Origin: Aphrophora alni
Taxonomy: Eukaryota; Arthropoda; Insecta; Hemiptera; Aphrophoridae
Assembly: GCA_963513935.1 (NCBI GenBank)
Contig: OY740766.1
Span: forward strand, 8,091,000-8,154,999
Length of the DNA stretch: 64,000 nt
Reading direction: 5' to 3'
Positions 1 to 11,398 of this stretch are shown one piece after another; position 1 is the stretch's first letter; each line of letters begins with the position of its first letter. Under the pieces are notes generated by a model that ran no database searches, was not told the origin of the DNA, and saw nothing but the letters and a program-made list of their open reading frames with translations. Both the position numbers and the translations under genes were made by a program.

Positions 1-740
1 GCTCCTATAGCACTCATATCGGCAAGGTTTCCCATGCCACATAAAACATTAGTACTAAGATAAAACATTTTGTCAATAGCAGCCACAGAAAACAGGCGAA
101 ATTATCTTATAATACTTCCTTACTGTAAATATAGTTTCGCCGAGTAGACAGTTTGTTTACATAGTACGTAGTTTATTGGGGGAGGGCGTGTTTTTATAAA
201 AGCTATGCAATCTAATATCAAAACTGACTTCTGGATTTTTACCGATATCTCAATAACAGGAATTTTGTTTTGGTCCTTGAGGCTACACATGAGCAAAATA
301 TTATAAAAATTGTTAGGACCTGTTTTGGAAAAATTGTAATTTTGTGTTTCTTTCTTATGACAGTTTTCCTCAAATTAAAACAAAAATGGGGAAAGAATGG
401 CCAAAATAAGCCCAAACACCAAATATAATTAAAATCGATCTCTATGTTTGGGCCCTGTACATACGCCAGACGGCAGATATATATCATTTAAAACAACAGT
501 CTTAAAACGGGGGAATATATCTGAAAAACTCCCCTTTACATCATATTACTATTTGGTGAAAAAATAAAAATATATATAGAAATTAGTTACAAAAATCACA
601 AACAAAATTTACTTTTTATATATCTCCTCTCCAAAAATTGAATTTTGTCTTTAGACTGCCTATACAAAAAGTAATTTGCAACCGTAAATACAACTTAATC
701 AAATAACAAATCTACATTAATCGATAGCCTGCAAAAGAAC
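1..740. other. AT-rich DNA, no gene seen
   Basis: AT-rich sequence with short chance ORFs only. I see no splice-bounded exon, RNA gene or repeat structure that I can define here. Confidence 0.5.
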
Positions 741-759
741 TTAATTTTTCGTTATACTG

Positions 760-1250
760 CTTCAAAAACAGCTGTTTTCAGTACATGCATTGCGATGCTA
801 AAGTTGTTGTTTTTAGTCCTAGGACCTAAAAAAATCAGCTGAGGTCGAGATCATCAGCTGTTACTTCGTTTATACGAATTAATTAACTATTAATTGTAAA
901 CCATCTAAAAAAACCAATCGATTATACGATCATATGATTCGCTCGATTGTAAATAACAGATAAAACAGCTGTTACCATCGATTTTATAAATAAGTACCAC
1001 TAACACACAACTAAACCGCTATAAAAGCTGCAAACTTGTATAACTTGTCTAAACTTTTGAAGGTAAATAGGTTATAACATTTTAGTTTTTGTGAAATTGT
1101 TTTCTTATATTGTTTGCAGTATAACGAAAAATGTAGTTCATCACTAGGACCAAAAGAAGCTTTTCGATCCTCGCTCATTTTCCGGCATCGGCCGTTAAAC
1201 TTGAGCTTGTATCGAAAAGCTTCACTTTTGGTCCTAGTGATGAAATATAC
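760..1250 (+). mobile_element. Interspersed element copy 1 with terminal hairpin
   Basis: This segment matches, in reverse complement, the block at 47690-48300. Shared landmarks in order are an AAACAGCTGTTTT palindrome (about 767), a GTCCTAGGAC palindrome (about 816), a CATCAGCTGTTACTTCG stretch (about 853), an AACAGCTGTT near a CATCGATTTTAT (about 966), and a right end whose arms CATCACTAGGACCAAAAG (1139) and CTTTTGGTCCTAGTGATG (about 1224) form a hairpin. The other copy carries roughly 200 bp more in its middle. No transposase is encoded, so it is probably non-autonomous. The boundaries are estimated from where the two copies stop matching. Confidence 0.7.
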
Positions 1251-1514
1251 TATTATATGGGAAATGATATCAGTCGATAAATTAATTAAAATTTTCCTTA
1301 AAACTGCAAGAAAATCAGGTTGTCTACATAAAAATTTAGCTGGCTTACTACTAATCAAATATCGATTTATATGTTATTTGCAAGACAATCTTTTTTTTTC
1401 CTCCACCAACATCGCCTACAAAATTACTCTATTTGTATACTAACCAATCGACCACTAGCATTTTGAAATTTGTTATGAAAATCTAATCTGCATTAGTCCA
1501 TAAATAATAAACTA

Positions 1515-1670
1515 CGCAAAAGCAATGCACAAACTCTCCCACTCAAAAATCGCAAAATCAAATAATAACGGGAAAAAAAAATTATCACCAAAAATGTCAG
1601 TTTGGTAGTTAGTTGTCAATCAAGAAGTGAAAATTAAACAAGGAAGCCATCTTTGAAAAAATATTTATAT
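1515..1670. repeat. Dispersed repeat, copy related to 54970-55110
   Basis: The stretch contains GCACAAACT..CCCACTC, ATCACCAAAAATGT, TTTGGTAGTTA and AAGCCATCT..GAAAA..ATATTTA in the same order and spacing as 54970-55110 on the same strand. The copies are diverged. The 103-codon ORF at 54772-55083 runs into the second copy, which argues that the ORF is repeat-derived. Confidence 0.6.
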
Positions 1671-1679
1671 ATTTTGTGT

Positions 1680-4140
1680 GTGTTTTTTACCGATATCATA
1701 ACTAGTGTCATTTTTTTTAGAGAAGGTGACGAATACGAATCGATAAAATCGTAACTTGATGTTTTTGTTTTATTTTTTATTTTTTAATTTTATTTGTTTT
1801 TTGTTATACCAGCTACTCTCAGAATTAAATTTTTTATTTAAATAGAAAAGATCGTCCCGAAATATGACCACATACAAATTCGATTCATTTATTATGTTTG
1901 GGACAGACGATAGAAACATGACCACCAATAGACAGATTTTTTTAAAATACCTTTTTGGACTCAGGGAATTCCAAAACCTATATATCATCAACAAAATTCG
2001 AGATATATTTTTTGACTTTACATATGTATACTTATAGACTTTAAATCGTAAGGTTTTAGAACCTTTTATTATTTATTCAATAACTAATTACAGATCCCAC
2101 ACAATGACTAACTTTTATCGTAACCCAAACTGTTAAGCACGTAACCCATCTTCATGTAGGAAAACTCCAGGGTTTCCTGATCAAATTTCCAAGTTTGCCA
2201 GCAATGAAGCACACGAGTCCGAGTGTAACATAACCTTGAAGACTTTGTCACAGATGAGTCGTATTGCAGAAACATTAGAACCTCTGTCTTTGTCACGGGG
2301 AAACAATGGTGGATGACGTCTTGGAGCTTTACAGTGTGTCAGTAGTTGAATCTAAGGTTATGATTTAAAATGAAAAAATCATATTACTTTGCAATAATAT
2401 TACAGCAATGATGTCAAAATTGTGACGTTTGATTTCATTAGATAGCATGCCATTTTCTAATCAATGCGACATTTTTACTCACAATTTCGATTATAGTTGA
2501 TACGATTTCAAATTCGATACAAAGTGGGAATATTAAATGAAACAATTCGATTTAGACAAATTCTCATAAGGATTGGGAAGTGTGTAACAAGTTTTCCACA
2601 GTTTATTTGTAGAGGGGGTGTTGTGACTAACGTAATTTTAAATTGTAGCGTGGCGTGGAGTACTTATTGCAAAGAATGGTTAGACTTTGTCTGTTATTTT
2701 TTATTTTTATTGTTGTTGTTATTGTTTAAAGACAACCACCTCTCGGTCATCATCGCCTTAAAATAAAAAGAAAAAGCAAATGTATGTCTTAGGGGGTATT
2801 AAATGAGCCCCTTAGTCCAAGAATACTCTAATAGCACCAGGGTCGGAAGAACCTTGTCATATAAGACAATCCAAAGGTTAATAGTAACTCGTGTCTTTGA
2901 AAAGTGAACAATGATGAAGGTAAGAACAGTTCCTATTTATTTCCTTGTCTAATCATTGCCTTATAAAACAATCCATTATAAAAATTAAGTGTTGCCTAAT
3001 TAAAAAATCATATCCCTATTTTTAATGAAATTTAGCACTTTTATCAAAACTGATTCCATGTCATTTTAGAGCTTACAAAAATGTTTTGTATTTTTGGTAT
3101 TTTTTCACAGAATTTCTAATTTTATGTTTAATATACTTTTTTTTCAAATCATTTCTTCTTGAAAATTCAGTATTAAATAGAGATTTAATCAATTTTTTCA
3201 GATAAAAAAACTTAACAAGATTGTTTTCTCATTTTTACCCCTAGAATCAGTTTCCGAAGTTTGAATTACCCTTTATATTTCGGAACAACTTCAAAGTATA
3301 TCTATGTCTAGTTGTTATTTCAAAGTCTGGCGTTTTGTCGTGACGAGTAATAAAAGATTGATGTATAAACAGCGCATGTAATTGTCGCCGGGTTGTGCTC
3401 ACGCATAGCACGAGTTTTGGCTTGGCTGTTGCATGTACCTTGTACCTACAAGACACCACAGGTCATGTGATCATGTACTACCATGGAAGCATAAGATAAC
3501 CCTTTTTGATAACAAAACTTTTTTATTGGGGAAAAACAACGTCTTGAAGGAGTTCTTTGGCGATTTCTCTTGGAGATTTATACTAAACTAGAAACTGTAC
3601 AAGGCGTGCTCTGTAATGGTGAAATCATAACAACCTTCAAACACGTAATACCAATGTCAAAACATATTACTGACACCATTATAGTAATCACCCAGCCTTT
3701 TTCGGTTTTGAATAAATATCTTATTACACATATAAATCCTGTGACATTATATTCACCGAATAGAATTCCTTCCAAAGACGCCTTGCGAAACCCATGCGCA
3801 CGTTTGGATCTGCAGTCCTAGAGACTTGTTTTTCCAAGTACGCTCAGTCTTCTGCTGTCTCAGTAACGAAGGGTCGTTCTAACAATCACATTATCTCACT
3901 GGACAGTGGTTTTTACAACCATAAATCCTCCCTGCTTATAAAATGTATGAATATGAAATTTTCTTGATGAGTTTGTTTTCAGATATTTTAATTTCTTTAA
4001 CAAATGTTGTTACTGTATTTATTTATAGTAGATAATTACGATCTTATTATACTCACCTTATTTTTTTTTTTAAACAACAAATCCAGTCCTGGTTTCCTAA
4101 GTTTTGTGTTTCTATTGTGATATCCTTTTCTTTCTCCTCT
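1680..4140. other. AT-rich DNA with no supported gene
   Basis: The interval holds scattered short ORFs. A minus-strand ORF of 62 codons at 2108-2296 has slightly coding-like composition but no recognised domain and no convincing splice sites. The rest is AT-rich with homopolymer runs. Confidence 0.4.
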
Positions 4141-4146
4141 TCATTC

Positions 4147-4640
4147 CTAATACGAAGTAAAGTAAACCTTTGTTACACCACCAACTGATCTTTTATTTAC
4201 ATCCTGGTTTTTGTAATAAATACTCTTTTTTAAATCATCTGTTACATGTTTCCTATCCACCTTAACTGCTTTAGCTATTATGACGACATAAAAGCTAGAT
4301 TCTTTATGTGCCAGCTTTGTATTATTCCATATTTTCCTGATTCCTCCAACACATATTCTACGGGACATTATCCTCTCCTATCAATCCAAAATCTCAATCC
4401 AAGAACTTTAAAGCCCATGCTTCACTGCCATATGTTACCAGTGTACGAAATTTACTTTGTTTATAGAGTTAATAAACGTTTTACGAAAGTTTCTTATTTC
4501 TAGACTTCAAAATAAATATTACTTGGAAGGTGCGATTTCCTGTATTTGCTCTTATTTTTATTTCTTTTATTTCATCGTTATCATATGCAAGTTTAATACT
4601 GTTTAAGTGAAATATGATTATCACATCGAAGTTATAATTT
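4147..4640 (-). pseudogene. Non-LTR retrotransposon RT C-terminal relic
   Basis: Read on the minus strand across at least two frames, the segment recalls the end of non-LTR reverse transcriptases. A stretch like EIKIRANTGNR comes first, then TYGSEAWAL (equivalent to the common tYGsEtWtl thumb motif), then RRICVGGIR, a KVDR..HV segment, and finally KRSVGG, resembling the usual gkRsvGRPrkR. Stops and frame changes show that it is dead. The catalytic palm is absent. Domain assignment is by eye; the clade is not determined. Confidence 0.6.
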
Positions 4641-4971
4641 TCCCATTGCTAAAATTTGGGTCTTTCATATCTAAGTCAAAACTTTAAATGGTTTTGGTTT
4701 CCTTTTTATATATTTTATTTGTTATCAAATCTCCGAGAAAAACTCTTTAGTCTATGCAGATATAATTATTTATTGAAACATCAGCTGTTATTTTTATTCT
4801 GATTTATTTGTTACCATAGCAACGATTTTTTTCATTGTGGAGTAATTTCGAAGTCAGTTGGTGGTAAACTTGTAACAGTTTACTATTAATTAATTGATTT
4901 TTTTTTCCATCATGACTTTACCTTTACAAACAACGGTTTGAGGGGAAGGGCCGTGTAGTGTAATCTCGTAT

Positions 4972-5115
4972 AACAAGCTTGTTAGTAAGTTTGAAAGAAC
5001 CAGATCTGTTGGAGACATCAAGAGGCCAGGAAGACCTTCAATGAAATCGTAAGAACTGAAAGATGCAATTATTCAAAACGCAGCTGAGATGAATGTCAAC
5101 ACGTTAAGATATGCG
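4972..5115 (+). pseudogene. Helix-turn-helix transposase-like remnant
   Basis: The translation begins NKLVSKFERTRSVGDIKRPGRPS and continues, after one stop, into ELKDAIIQNAAEMNV. The pattern 'F..TgSV.D.kRpGRP' followed by a helical segment with 'v...i..n' spacing is typical of the N-terminal HTH fragments common in insect mariner-like and related repeat-derived proteins. Only this N-terminal scrap is visible. There is no DDE catalytic core nearby. Confidence 0.55.
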
Positions 5116-5159
5116 GTGCTTAGTATAATGGAAACACTACTGCTTTCTCGGGAAGTTTT

Positions 5160-5790
5160 AGGTTTGTTATAAAATCCAGTATAGTTCCAAAAGAATTTAT
5201 GTAGTTCACTTTGTTATATATTAAAATTTCCCTATGTCAACGTAATTCCCCTGGTTGTTTTGTTTAAATCACCAAACATGTACTTTATTGCCAAAGCACC
5301 TGTCCCTTATAATGAGCCCCCAGCTATTAGTTCCCTCCCTACAAGAGTGAGAAATTCTGAGTTCACTCCAGATGGCCTCATACATTTACGATGTTTCCAT
5401 GAAGAGAAAATTTGTAAACCAATAATTGGTAGCGAATTCTTGTGAGTGTTATAACAATTCGATATGCTAACCACACACCACCCCAACTGAAGAGCTGTCT
5501 TTGTGATCTAAGCCTTTCAGAGCGGTTACCAAGGAGTTTAATTTAATTTAATTCCATACCAAAACATACTTCTGCTCTTCTTCACTTGACACGAAGTTTT
5601 CCTGATTTTAATCCAAAATCAAACATGATAGAGTAATACAAAATGAATGGAACACAGTTTTCCACCATATATACTTGTTTCGTGCAATACATATTCAAGA
5701 CACTTTTCACTATACATCATCATCAGTTGTCACATGCGCACAAACTATTGTGACAACTGAACTGAGTATTGCTGTTGCACAAAGTGTATA
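5160..5790. other. No gene seen between TE scrap and minisatellite
   Basis: A 61-codon plus-strand ORF at 5260-5445 lacks recognisable motifs. No splice-bounded exon was found. It may be further decayed transposon DNA following the HTH remnant. Confidence 0.35.
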
Positions 5791-5823
5791 TCGTGGAAAA
5801 TTGTGTTTTCATTAGTTTGATAA

Positions 5824-6373
5824 TTTAAGTTTCCACAACTGTTTTTCATTACAATGAAATACAGAGCAGGGATTCTTCTAACCGATGTTGTTGTATACTT
5901 GTTTGAAATCATGAAATAACCGACACACATGTTTGTTAAGTTTCCACAACTGTTTTTCATTGGAATGAAATACAGAGTAGGGCTTCTTCTAACCGATGTT
6001 GTTGTATACTTGTTTGAAATCATGAAATAACCGATACACATGTTTGTTAAGTTTCCACAACTGTTTTTCATTGCAATGAAATACAGAGTAGGGCTTCTTC
6101 TAACCGATGTTGTTTATACTTGTTTGAAATCATGAAATAACCGATACACATGTTTGTTAAGTTTCCACAACTGTTTTTCATTACAATGAAATACAGAGTA
6201 GGGCTTCTTCTAACCGATGTTGTTGTATACTTGTTTGAAATCATGAAATAACCGACACACATGTTTGTTAAGTTTCCACAACTGTTTTTTCATTGCAATG
6301 AAATACAGAGTAGGGCTTCTTCTAACCGATGTTGTTTATACTTGTTTGAAATCATGAAATAACCGATAACATA
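5824..6373. repeat. 111-bp tandem repeat, about 5 units
   Basis: Five successive units begin near GTTTCCACAACTGTTTTTC and contain ATGAAATACAGAG, CTTCTTCTAACCGATG and GAAATCATGAAATAACCGA. The full unit is 111 bp, which equals 37 codons, so the minus strand stays open through several units. Two units lack bases in GTTGTTGTATAC, or gain a T, breaking the frame. I take the ORFs to be a by-product of the unit length. Confidence 0.9.
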
Positions 6374-6379
6374 AGTTTC

Positions 6380-6885
6380 TACAAATTGTCTACACTTTAC
6401 CGAGCGTTGGTCTGTAGGTGACCTGTTCGGCCTAGAGCCTGGTATAAGACATTTTTATGAATATAATGGATGTGTTAATTTCAAGTGGCTAATTAAGTAA
6501 AGTCGGAGACCTCTTGGTTCATACCGTTAACTCCACCCATTGCTACACTCTTGCAAACTGTCAAAGATTACAGTCGGGATTTACAGTTGTAAGGGAGGAT
6601 CTGGCGCATGAATCTCTTTCACACTTCTCTTAATTATAGGGCACAGCAATTACGATCCGCCAGCACCGATTAGCACCCACACCTTTAATGATATATTTAT
6701 ATTGGAACAACCAACCTTTAGGCGGTACGTTTCTGCATTCAAAAGGAAATCTGCGGCAGTGCTTTATTGGGATCGGTCTTGTGTTGCGGTAAATTCCAAT
6801 GGATTTCGAAATGTTGGGATTTTATACGATCAGAAATGTGAAATATAAGTTGTATCTAGTCATACATATTATAGGGTAATCTATA
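6380..6885. other. GC-moderate unique sequence, no gene seen
   Basis: This block is less AT-rich than its surroundings. It contains no long ORF, exon or repeat that I can define. Confidence 0.4.
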
Positions 6886-7524
6886 TACTGGGTGTCCCAT
6901 CTAAAACGTTATAATAGCTAACTTTTGAATTTTAAATTTAGAGCACTTTAAATAGGAAACCTTCTTTCTTTTCAATGAAATTAAAAAATACATTTTGTAA
7001 TGTTAAAAATTGTATCCATTTTCCAATATGGCGGCCAATTTTGAATTTGATATGGAACACTCTGATTTTAAGAACTTTTTTTTTAATCTTTAGCCGTTTA
7101 GAAATTACAGGCACTTAAAGTTCAGAAAATTAAACGTTTCATAGGCCTACAAATAATTGATTCTCAAATAAAATGTTGCTATAGCCTATTTTTGAACCGT
7201 TGGGGGTACAAATAAGTTTTAATAGGGAACTCCCCTTATTTTTGTAAGCTCTAAAATAACATGGAAATCAATTTTGAAAAAGTACTAAATTTAATTAAAA
7301 ATTTGGATTTGATTTTTTTTTAATTGGTAACCCCCCCCCCCCCAATTTAGTAATGAAAAATATTCTTTAGTCAGAATTAATGAAGTACCCATCGATTTTT
7401 AACATTTTACAAAATGGATTTTTAAACTTCATTGAAAAAAAGTAAGGTTCCCCAATTAAAGTACTCTATCATATTTATAATACAAAAGTTAGGTATTGTA
7501 ACATTGCAGGTGGGACACCCAGTA
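6886..7524. mobile_element. Full-length MITE with long terminal inverted repeats
   Basis: The left end is TACTGGGTGTCCCATCT and the right end is AGGTGGGACACCCAGTA. The ends are inverted repeats that continue imperfectly for about 130 bp, with landmarks TAACTTTTG, GAACCTT, TTTCAATGAA and CATTTTGTAA matching in reverse complement. TA/TATA flanks both ends, consistent with a TA target duplication as in Tc1/mariner-type elements. No transposase ORF is present. A 13-C run lies at 7331-7343. Partial relatives occur at 38775, 42088, 43426 and 44665. Confidence 0.85.
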
Positions 7525-7529
7525 TATAA

Positions 7530-9090
7530 ACAGTTAATTAAATAAATCTACGTTTCGAGAGACACGTTCCAAACGACACTTCTACGTTCATAGACTGTGT
7601 AAAAACACCCGTTACTGTGTTATACTGTAGGAAGTTTTTTATTTATTTAAAAGTACAGTATTACTCCAATGTTAATCGTCCATAGCAACCATAAACAATT
7701 TTGCGGTTGTACATCGATTCAGATACAAATATTCAATCAATGTACATGCATTCCTATTCTACCAGATGTTTTTAACTGATCGGGTGTTATAAATTTATTT
7801 TGAGGTTATGTTTGCATTATTGATCAATTTGTGTTTGTTTTATTTAAAGGCGGAAATCCTTATAAAACTAAGGTAGGTAATACCATAAAATAAAGACACC
7901 TTATTCCTCGATTAGCGTCAGAGTCGAAAAAGAACAAGAGTTGGTCAAAAAAGACCTGATATGAAAGAGATGTTCCTAACCCAAGACTACATGCAGAAAT
8001 GTGTAGATTCAGCTAGGTATTGCCACGCTGGTTTTTACTATAAGCGAACCCCTGAGGCATGGTCGAAAGGAATGCTTTCAACTTCTGCGCAGTTTTAGCT
8101 AGTTGGAAAAGAATAACATCTAGCTCCTTTTTTTAAATGTTGAACAAAGGTGGTGCACACTTAAAAATTTTTAACTTGATATTTTTAAACGGAATATTTG
8201 CATACTTGATTTTGTATATTTGTACTGTTAAATTTACAACTGCACCAGTATTTCAGTTTTGTTTCATTTTAATCGTTTATATAAACAACTCTGGGAAAAA
8301 ATTGAAGATTTTCCAACCATCACGATATTAGAATATACTAGGCTCATTCAAACTATCTGACCTAAATTTCCCCAGTCAACCTACGGTTTTTGAGCTGAAA
8401 CCAAAAATTGTCTCACTTAAATAAGGCAAAGCAGAGCGTAATTACCACAAGTAAGCATTTCAACAAGATAAGATGAAGTCTCTACAGATAAACTGGCATT
8501 CTCAGTTGAAATAGGCACTTGTGTATGTTATGAAAATTAGAGTTTTTCATTATTTGTTCAAACTATCTGTATCGATGATTGATTTTCTAAATTTTAATGG
8601 TAGTCTATGTAGAGTTTTCTATGTTGATGAAGCTGGATATAAAAAATACTTACACAATACCATAGTAAGAACGACATCCTTCAGAAGCTCACTTTAGTAA
8701 GTACGAGCTTGGTAACTTTAAGGAACTTCAGCTGGAACTACACCTTTTTAATTTTAAACATAGTTTAGGCTTAAATTCGTATCCTTTATATATCCTATCA
8801 GGTCTTCCTTGACCTAATCTTGTCCTACCATGACACACTATTAAATTATTGTTGGACTGGAGGAGGGGGGGGTCTTTATTTATGAAGCAGTTATGACTTA
8901 GAAATTTCTGCTTTTAAAGAACAACAAAAAAAGTAATGCGATTAAACGTTGCAAAATATTTCCCCGTTTTCGAATTGCAGATGTTTTCAAAACTGGACAC
9001 TGTAAACAAACTTTAGTGGGAAAACATTACTGGATTTTATTATTAATATGGGGAAAAAATACTTCCTTACATACAAAATATTGATTGTAA
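7530..9090. other. Unannotated AT-rich DNA
   Basis: The only ORF is a 64-codon plus-strand ORF at 8137-8331 made of hydrophobic, AT-driven codons, and it is not convincing. It probably represents intron-like or intergenic sequence. Confidence 0.4.
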
Positions 9091-9100
9091 AAGTACTTAC

Positions 9101-9136
9101 ATTTCCTCCCTTGAATATGCAGTTGATCTCGCCATT
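9101..9136 (-). other. Candidate 36-nt micro-exon
   Basis: On the minus strand a textbook acceptor (a pyrimidine-rich tract ending TTATTTCTAATTTACAG) is followed by 36 nt and then by a strong donor, GTAAGTACTT. The 36 nt are a multiple of three and open in all frames. In phase 0 they read NGEINCIFKGGN. The block is GC-richer than the flanks. This is the best splice-bounded segment in the window and suggests that a minus-strand gene with very long introns crosses it. I do not recognise the protein. Phase and gene identity are inference. Confidence 0.5.
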
Positions 9137-9320
9137 CTGTAAATTAGAAATAAATAAGTAAATTTGTTTTAAATAAAGCTAAAAAACTAAATAAGAAATA
9201 TAACAAATGATTGGTGGTATGCTACGGATATTGATTTGGAAAAAGATTACAGATTTCCACCAAACGTATTAGTGAGTAGCAAGAAAACAAAGTTCAGGCA
9301 CACTCAGATGTGAGTTTTTT

Positions 9321-9591
9321 GACAAAACTACTATAAACTGACTGATGTAGTAAACATCTCCACGATGTTAGACACACTTTATTTAAGGTCAGGGATAATA
9401 CAAGAGAGGTGTTTACTAAATATCAACAGTATACTATGACAACATTAAATTATTGTCCAGAAAAAGGCTAGATTGTAAACATACATAGAATTAATTTTAA
9501 AAAATATTCTGGGTGGTTCAACTAATAACACACTAAATTAAATTACAGTTTACACAATTGAAATCTTTTTATAATGGTACAAACTTTGGTA
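9321..9591. repeat. Direct tandem duplication, copy 1
   Basis: The copy starts at CTATAAACTGACTGATGTAG and shares GGTCAGGGATAATACAAGAG, TCTGGGTGGTTCAACTAATA and ATGGTACAAACTTTG with the adjacent copy. Copy 2 carries two short extra stretches. Confidence 0.9.
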
Positions 9592-9595
9592 ATTC

Positions 9596-9882
9596 TACTA
9601 TAAACTGACTGATGTAGTAAATATATTACATTAATAGTTAATCTCCACGATGTTAGACAAACTTTAATGTTTATTTAAGGTCAGGGATAATACAAGAGAG
9701 GCGTTTATTAAAATATCAACAGTATACTATCACAACATTAAATTATTGTCCAGAAAAACACTAGATTAAAAACATACATGGAATTAATTTAAAAGAATAT
9801 TCTGGGTGGTTCAACTAATAACACACTAAATTACATTACAGTTTACACAATTGAATTCTACTTATAATGGTACAAACTTTGA
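9596..9882. repeat. Direct tandem duplication, copy 2
   Basis: This is the second member of the pair starting at 9321. It has insertions near 9622 and 9667 relative to copy 1. No coding potential is preserved in either copy. Confidence 0.9.
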
Positions 9883-10953
9883 TTCTCTACGTTATAAAAA
9901 AAATAACGAACTTATTCTAATCATAATTTTAAACACTGAAGTTACTTTGATATTAGAATAGATTTGTGACCCACTAAGACCAATTATGCAAACAGAATAG
10001 ATGTTTTAATATTTTTTTGGCTCTTTGAAATCGTCAATTATACAATTCTCGAATATTTTATTATACGGATTTTTTAACGTAATTCATTTTGAGACATCTC
10101 GACATTACAGCAAATTTTAATATATTATTTTTCGTAACTTGCAATTGAATTTATATGTATTTTACGATCCAAATTTTATTACTGTTTTTATAGTCGGGTC
10201 GTCTGTTCTTTTATTCCACAATGGGTGGGTGTTGGATTGCTGAGGAGGTGAATGTGTGAGGGGGTACGTGTATGTGTTAGTAAAACCTGAAGATGTGATT
10301 GTAATATAGTTTTCATCAAATTTGATATTTCTGTTAAATTTTCCCAACCATTAGATGGTTAGCAGTGAAAAGCATAACAAATGCCAAAGTGGCTACCAAT
10401 TTTAATACTAAAAAAGAGATTTTTAGGTTAATGTTTTTACTCGAACGTTGGTCAATTTCTACGGAAACGTGATTTCTACAATAAAGAATAAATATGGTAG
10501 AATAACAAAAAAAATTGAAAAATATATCCTCAAAATTAGAAAGAAAAAAAAATAACAATAAAACTTAGTGTAATCAGAATTGTAGTTCAATTATGTTATA
10601 AATTATTTCAAATTGGCGGTAGAGCAGAACTTTTTGCTTACACTCTTTTTTATCTAAGACTGTAATAGACTTTAAACTTAATTTCAACCTTCAACATAGC
10701 TGTTGTTCGAAACTGTTATTTCTTTAGATCCTTTTTATCAAAGATTATAACAGCTTCAAACATAATTTCAAATTTCAACATGGCAGTTGTTCGAAACTGT
10801 TATTTCTTTATATCCTTTTTATCAAAGATTATAACAGCTTCAAACATAATTTAAAACTTCAACATAGCTGTTGTTCAAAACTGTTATTTCTTTATATCCT
10901 TTTTATAAAAGATTATAACAGCTTCAAACAAAATTTAAAACTTCAACATAGCT

Positions 10954-11069
10954 CAAGGATAAAATAAAGCAAAAGCAATTGCCCGATGATGCCGCAAGGC
11001 GAAACAATTGTAGCTCATTTATACTATTAAATATTTGAAACTTTAAGCTTTTGCTTTATTTTATCCTTG
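10954..11069. mobile_element. Hairpin MITE-like insert, copy 1
   Basis: Near-perfect 23-bp arms (CAAGGATAAAATAAAGCAAA followed by AGC, and its reverse complement at 11047-11069) enclose about 70 bp. The interior contains GATGATGCCGCAAGGCGAAA, a GCC-GCAA-GGC mini-stem followed by GAAAC. It is non-coding and sits inside the minisatellite. Confidence 0.8.
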
Positions 11070-11282
11070 AATATGGAGTTTCAACAAGAAATATCTTCTA
11101 TTACATTTAAGTTTTTCAACATAGCTGTTGTTCAAAACTGTTATTTCTTTATATCCTTTTTATAAAAGATTGTAACAGTTTCAAACTTCAACATAGCTGT
11201 TGTTCAAAACTGTTATTTCTTTATATTCTTTTTATAAAAGATTATAACAGCTTCAAACAAAATTTAAAACTTCAACATAGCT

Positions 11283-11398
11283 CAAGGATAAAATAAAGCA
11301 AAAGCAGTTGCCCGATGATGCCGCAAGGCGAAACAATTGTAGCTCATTTATACTATTAAATATTTGAAACTTTAAGCTTTTGCTTTATTTTATCCTTG
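11283..11398. mobile_element. Hairpin MITE-like insert, copy 2
   Basis: This is almost identical to the insert at 10954, with one visible substitution (GCAGTTG for GCAATTG). It shares the same minisatellite flanks, so it arose by array amplification rather than by a second insertion. Confidence 0.8.

Noticed and set aside
5105..5180. Possible tRNA-like segment near TGGAAACACTACTGC
   Set aside because: No T-arm GTTCGA-type motif or cloverleaf pairing could be drawn.
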